A stretch of DNA of 64,000 nucleotides from Bugulina stolonifera (lineage: Eukaryota; Bryozoa; Gymnolaemata; Cheilostomatida; Bugulidae): contig OW285192.1 in the NCBI GenBank assembly GCA_935421135.1, positions 7,221,501 through 7,285,500 on the forward strand, written 5' to 3'. The notes below the pieces were generated by a model. It worked only from the letters and a program-made list of their open reading frames with translations, was not told where the DNA came from and did not search any database. Of the stretch, positions 61,901 to 64,000 are shown in pieces (the stretch's first letter is position 1; each line of letters begins with the position of its first letter). Made by a program: the position numbers and the translations under genes.

Positions 61901-64000
61901 TGTAGCTTACTTACTACATATAACATACTTACTACATGTAGCTTACTTACTACATATAACATACTTACTACATGTAGCTTATTTACTACATATAACATAC
62001 TTACTACATGTAGCTTACTTACTACATATAACATACTTACTACATGTAGCTTACTTACTACATATAACATATTTACTACATGTAGCTTACTTACTACATA
62101 TAACATACTTACTACATGTAGCTTACTTACTGCATATAACATATTTACTACATGTAGCTTACTTACTACATATAACATACTTACTACATGTAGCTTACTT
62201 ACTACATATAACATACTTACTACATGTAGCTTACTTACTACATATAACATACTTACTACATGTAGCTTACTTACTACATATAACATACTTACTACATGTA
62301 GCTTACTTACTACATATAACATATTTACTACATGTAGCTTACTTACTACATATAACATACTTACTACATGTAGCTTACTTACTGCATATAACATATTTAC
62401 TACATGTAGCTTACTTACTACATATAACATACTTACTACATGTAGCTTACTTACTACATATAATATACTTACTACATGTAGCTTACTTACTACATATAAC
62501 ATATTTACTACATGTAGCTTACTTACTACATATAATATACTTACTACATGTAGCTTACTTACTACATATAACATACTTACTACATGTAGCTTACTTACTA
62601 CATATAACATACTTACTACATGTAGCTTACTTACTACATATAACATACTTACTACATGTAGCTTACTTACTACATATAACATACTTACTACATGTAGCTT
62701 ACTTACTACATATAACATACTTACTACATGTAGCTTACTTACTACATATAACATACTTACTACATGTAGCTTACTTACTACATATAACATACTTACTACA
62801 TGTAGCTTACTTACTGCATATAACATACTTACTACATGTAGCTTATTTACTACATATAACATACTTACTACATGTAGCTTACTTACTACATATAACATAC
62901 TTACTACATGTAGCTTACTTACTACATATAACATACTTACTACATGTAGCTTACTTACTACATATAACATACTTACTACATGTAGCTTACTTACTGCATA
63001 TAACATACTTACTACATGTAGCTTACTTACTACATATAACATACTTACTACATGTAGCTTACTTACTACATATAACATATTTACTACATGTAGCTTACTT
63101 ACTACATATAACATACTTACTACATGTAGCTTATTTACTGCATATAACATACTTACTACATGTAGCTTACTTACTATATATAACATACTTACTACATGTA
63201 GCTTACTTACTACATATAACATACTTACTACATGTAGCTTACTTACTACATATAACATACTTACTACATGTAGCTTACTTACTACATATAACATACTTAC
63301 TACATGTAGCTTACTTACTACATATAACATACTTACTACATGTAGCTTACTTACTACATATAACATACTTACTACATGTAGCTTACTTACTGCATATAAC
63401 ATACTTACTACATGTAGCTTATTTACTACATATAACATACTTACTACATGTAGCTTACTTACTACATATAACATACTTACTACATGTAGCTTACTTACTA
63501 CATATAACATACTTACTACATGTAGCTTACTTACTGCATATAACATACTTACTACATGTAGCTTACTTACTACATATAACATACTTACTACATGTAGCTT
63601 ACTTACTACATATAACATACTTACTACATGTAGCTTACTTACTACATATAACATACTTACTACATGTAGCTTACTTACTACATATAACATACTTACTACA
63701 TGTAGCTTATTTACTACATATAATATACTTACTACATGTAGCTTACTTACTACATATAACATACTTACTACATGTAGCTTACTTACTACATATAACATAC
63801 TTACTACATGTAGCTTACTTACTACATATAACATACTTACTACATGTAGCTTACTTACTACATATAACATATTTACTACATGTAGCTTACTTACTACATA
63901 TAACATACTTACTACATGTAGCTTATTTACTGCATATAACATACTTACTACATGTAGCTTACTTACTATATATAACATACTTACTACATGTAGCTTACTT
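52926..64000. repeat. 36-bp satellite array, about 307 copies, continuing past the window
   Basis: The unit is two related 18-mers, acttactacatgtagctt and acttactacatataacat. Identity between units is very high: variation is confined to a few positions (c/t giving ttatttac, tgcatata, tatatata, tacatgtaat). No other sequence interrupts the array. Period 36 is divisible by three, so an open frame of more than 3,700 codons runs through it on the minus strand; this is not a gene. The array lies 5' of the first visible ADAR exon, so it is either inside an ADAR intron or upstream of the gene. Confidence 0.98.

Noticed and set aside
52831..63978. A 3,715-codon open frame on the minus strand made of MLYVVSKLHVVS repeats
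   Set aside because: It follows from a 36-bp satellite period divisible by three with no stop in one frame. Units vary freely at the nucleotide level, there are no flanking gene features, and the peptide is not plausible as a protein.

Overview
The window is nuclear DNA from an animal. It is AT-rich, all protein genes are split by spliceosomal GT-AG introns, and one gene is an ADAR RNA editase, a family known only from metazoans. The mix (an ABCH/ABCG23-like half transporter, a TIR adaptor, large C2H2 genes, an ADAR with many dsRNA-binding modules, short exons) suggests an early-branching marine invertebrate such as a sponge. That placement is inference; the sequence alone does not prove it.

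Layout, left to right. (1) 74-4427, +: a complete 8-exon OST3/OST6 (TUSC3/MAGT1) oxidoreductase subunit of the oligosaccharyltransferase. (2) 5030-14058, -: a 15-exon ABC half transporter, convergent with OST3. (3) 14059-18444: no gene recognised. (4) 18445-25237, -: an 11-exon TIR-domain protein whose TIR most resembles TICAM (TRIF/TRAM) adaptors. It continues into a coiled coil, a RHIM-like motif and a long acidic Ser/Thr-rich tail; one intron holds a mariner fragment. (5) 25238-28367: intergenic, with two non-LTR retrotransposon 3' ends. (6) 28368-31835 and 34759-37641, +: two tandemly duplicated 5-exon genes with nine C2H2 fingers each and a shared unrecognised N-terminal domain. A fold-back repeat of about 0.9 kb lies between them. 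(7) 38080-52656, -: an ADAR, 24 visible exons and 1171 codons, 5' incomplete. It has six tandem two-exon dsRBD modules plus a partial seventh, a full deaminase domain and an RG-rich C-terminal extension. Its introns are full of tandem repeats and contain a probable solo LTR. (8) about 52926-64000: a pure 36-bp satellite array, about 307 units, running off the window, either in an ADAR intron or upstream of the gene.

Most notable points: the ADAR carries Gln where the human ADAR2 base-flipping residue Glu488 sits, a substitution known to make human ADARs hyperactive. It sits 12.8 kb from a TRIF-like TIR/RHIM-like gene, so two candidate dsRNA/innate-immunity genes are near each other. The exon models were built by hand: every donor and acceptor was read from the sequence and all phases close without a frameshift. 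No transcript or database search was available.
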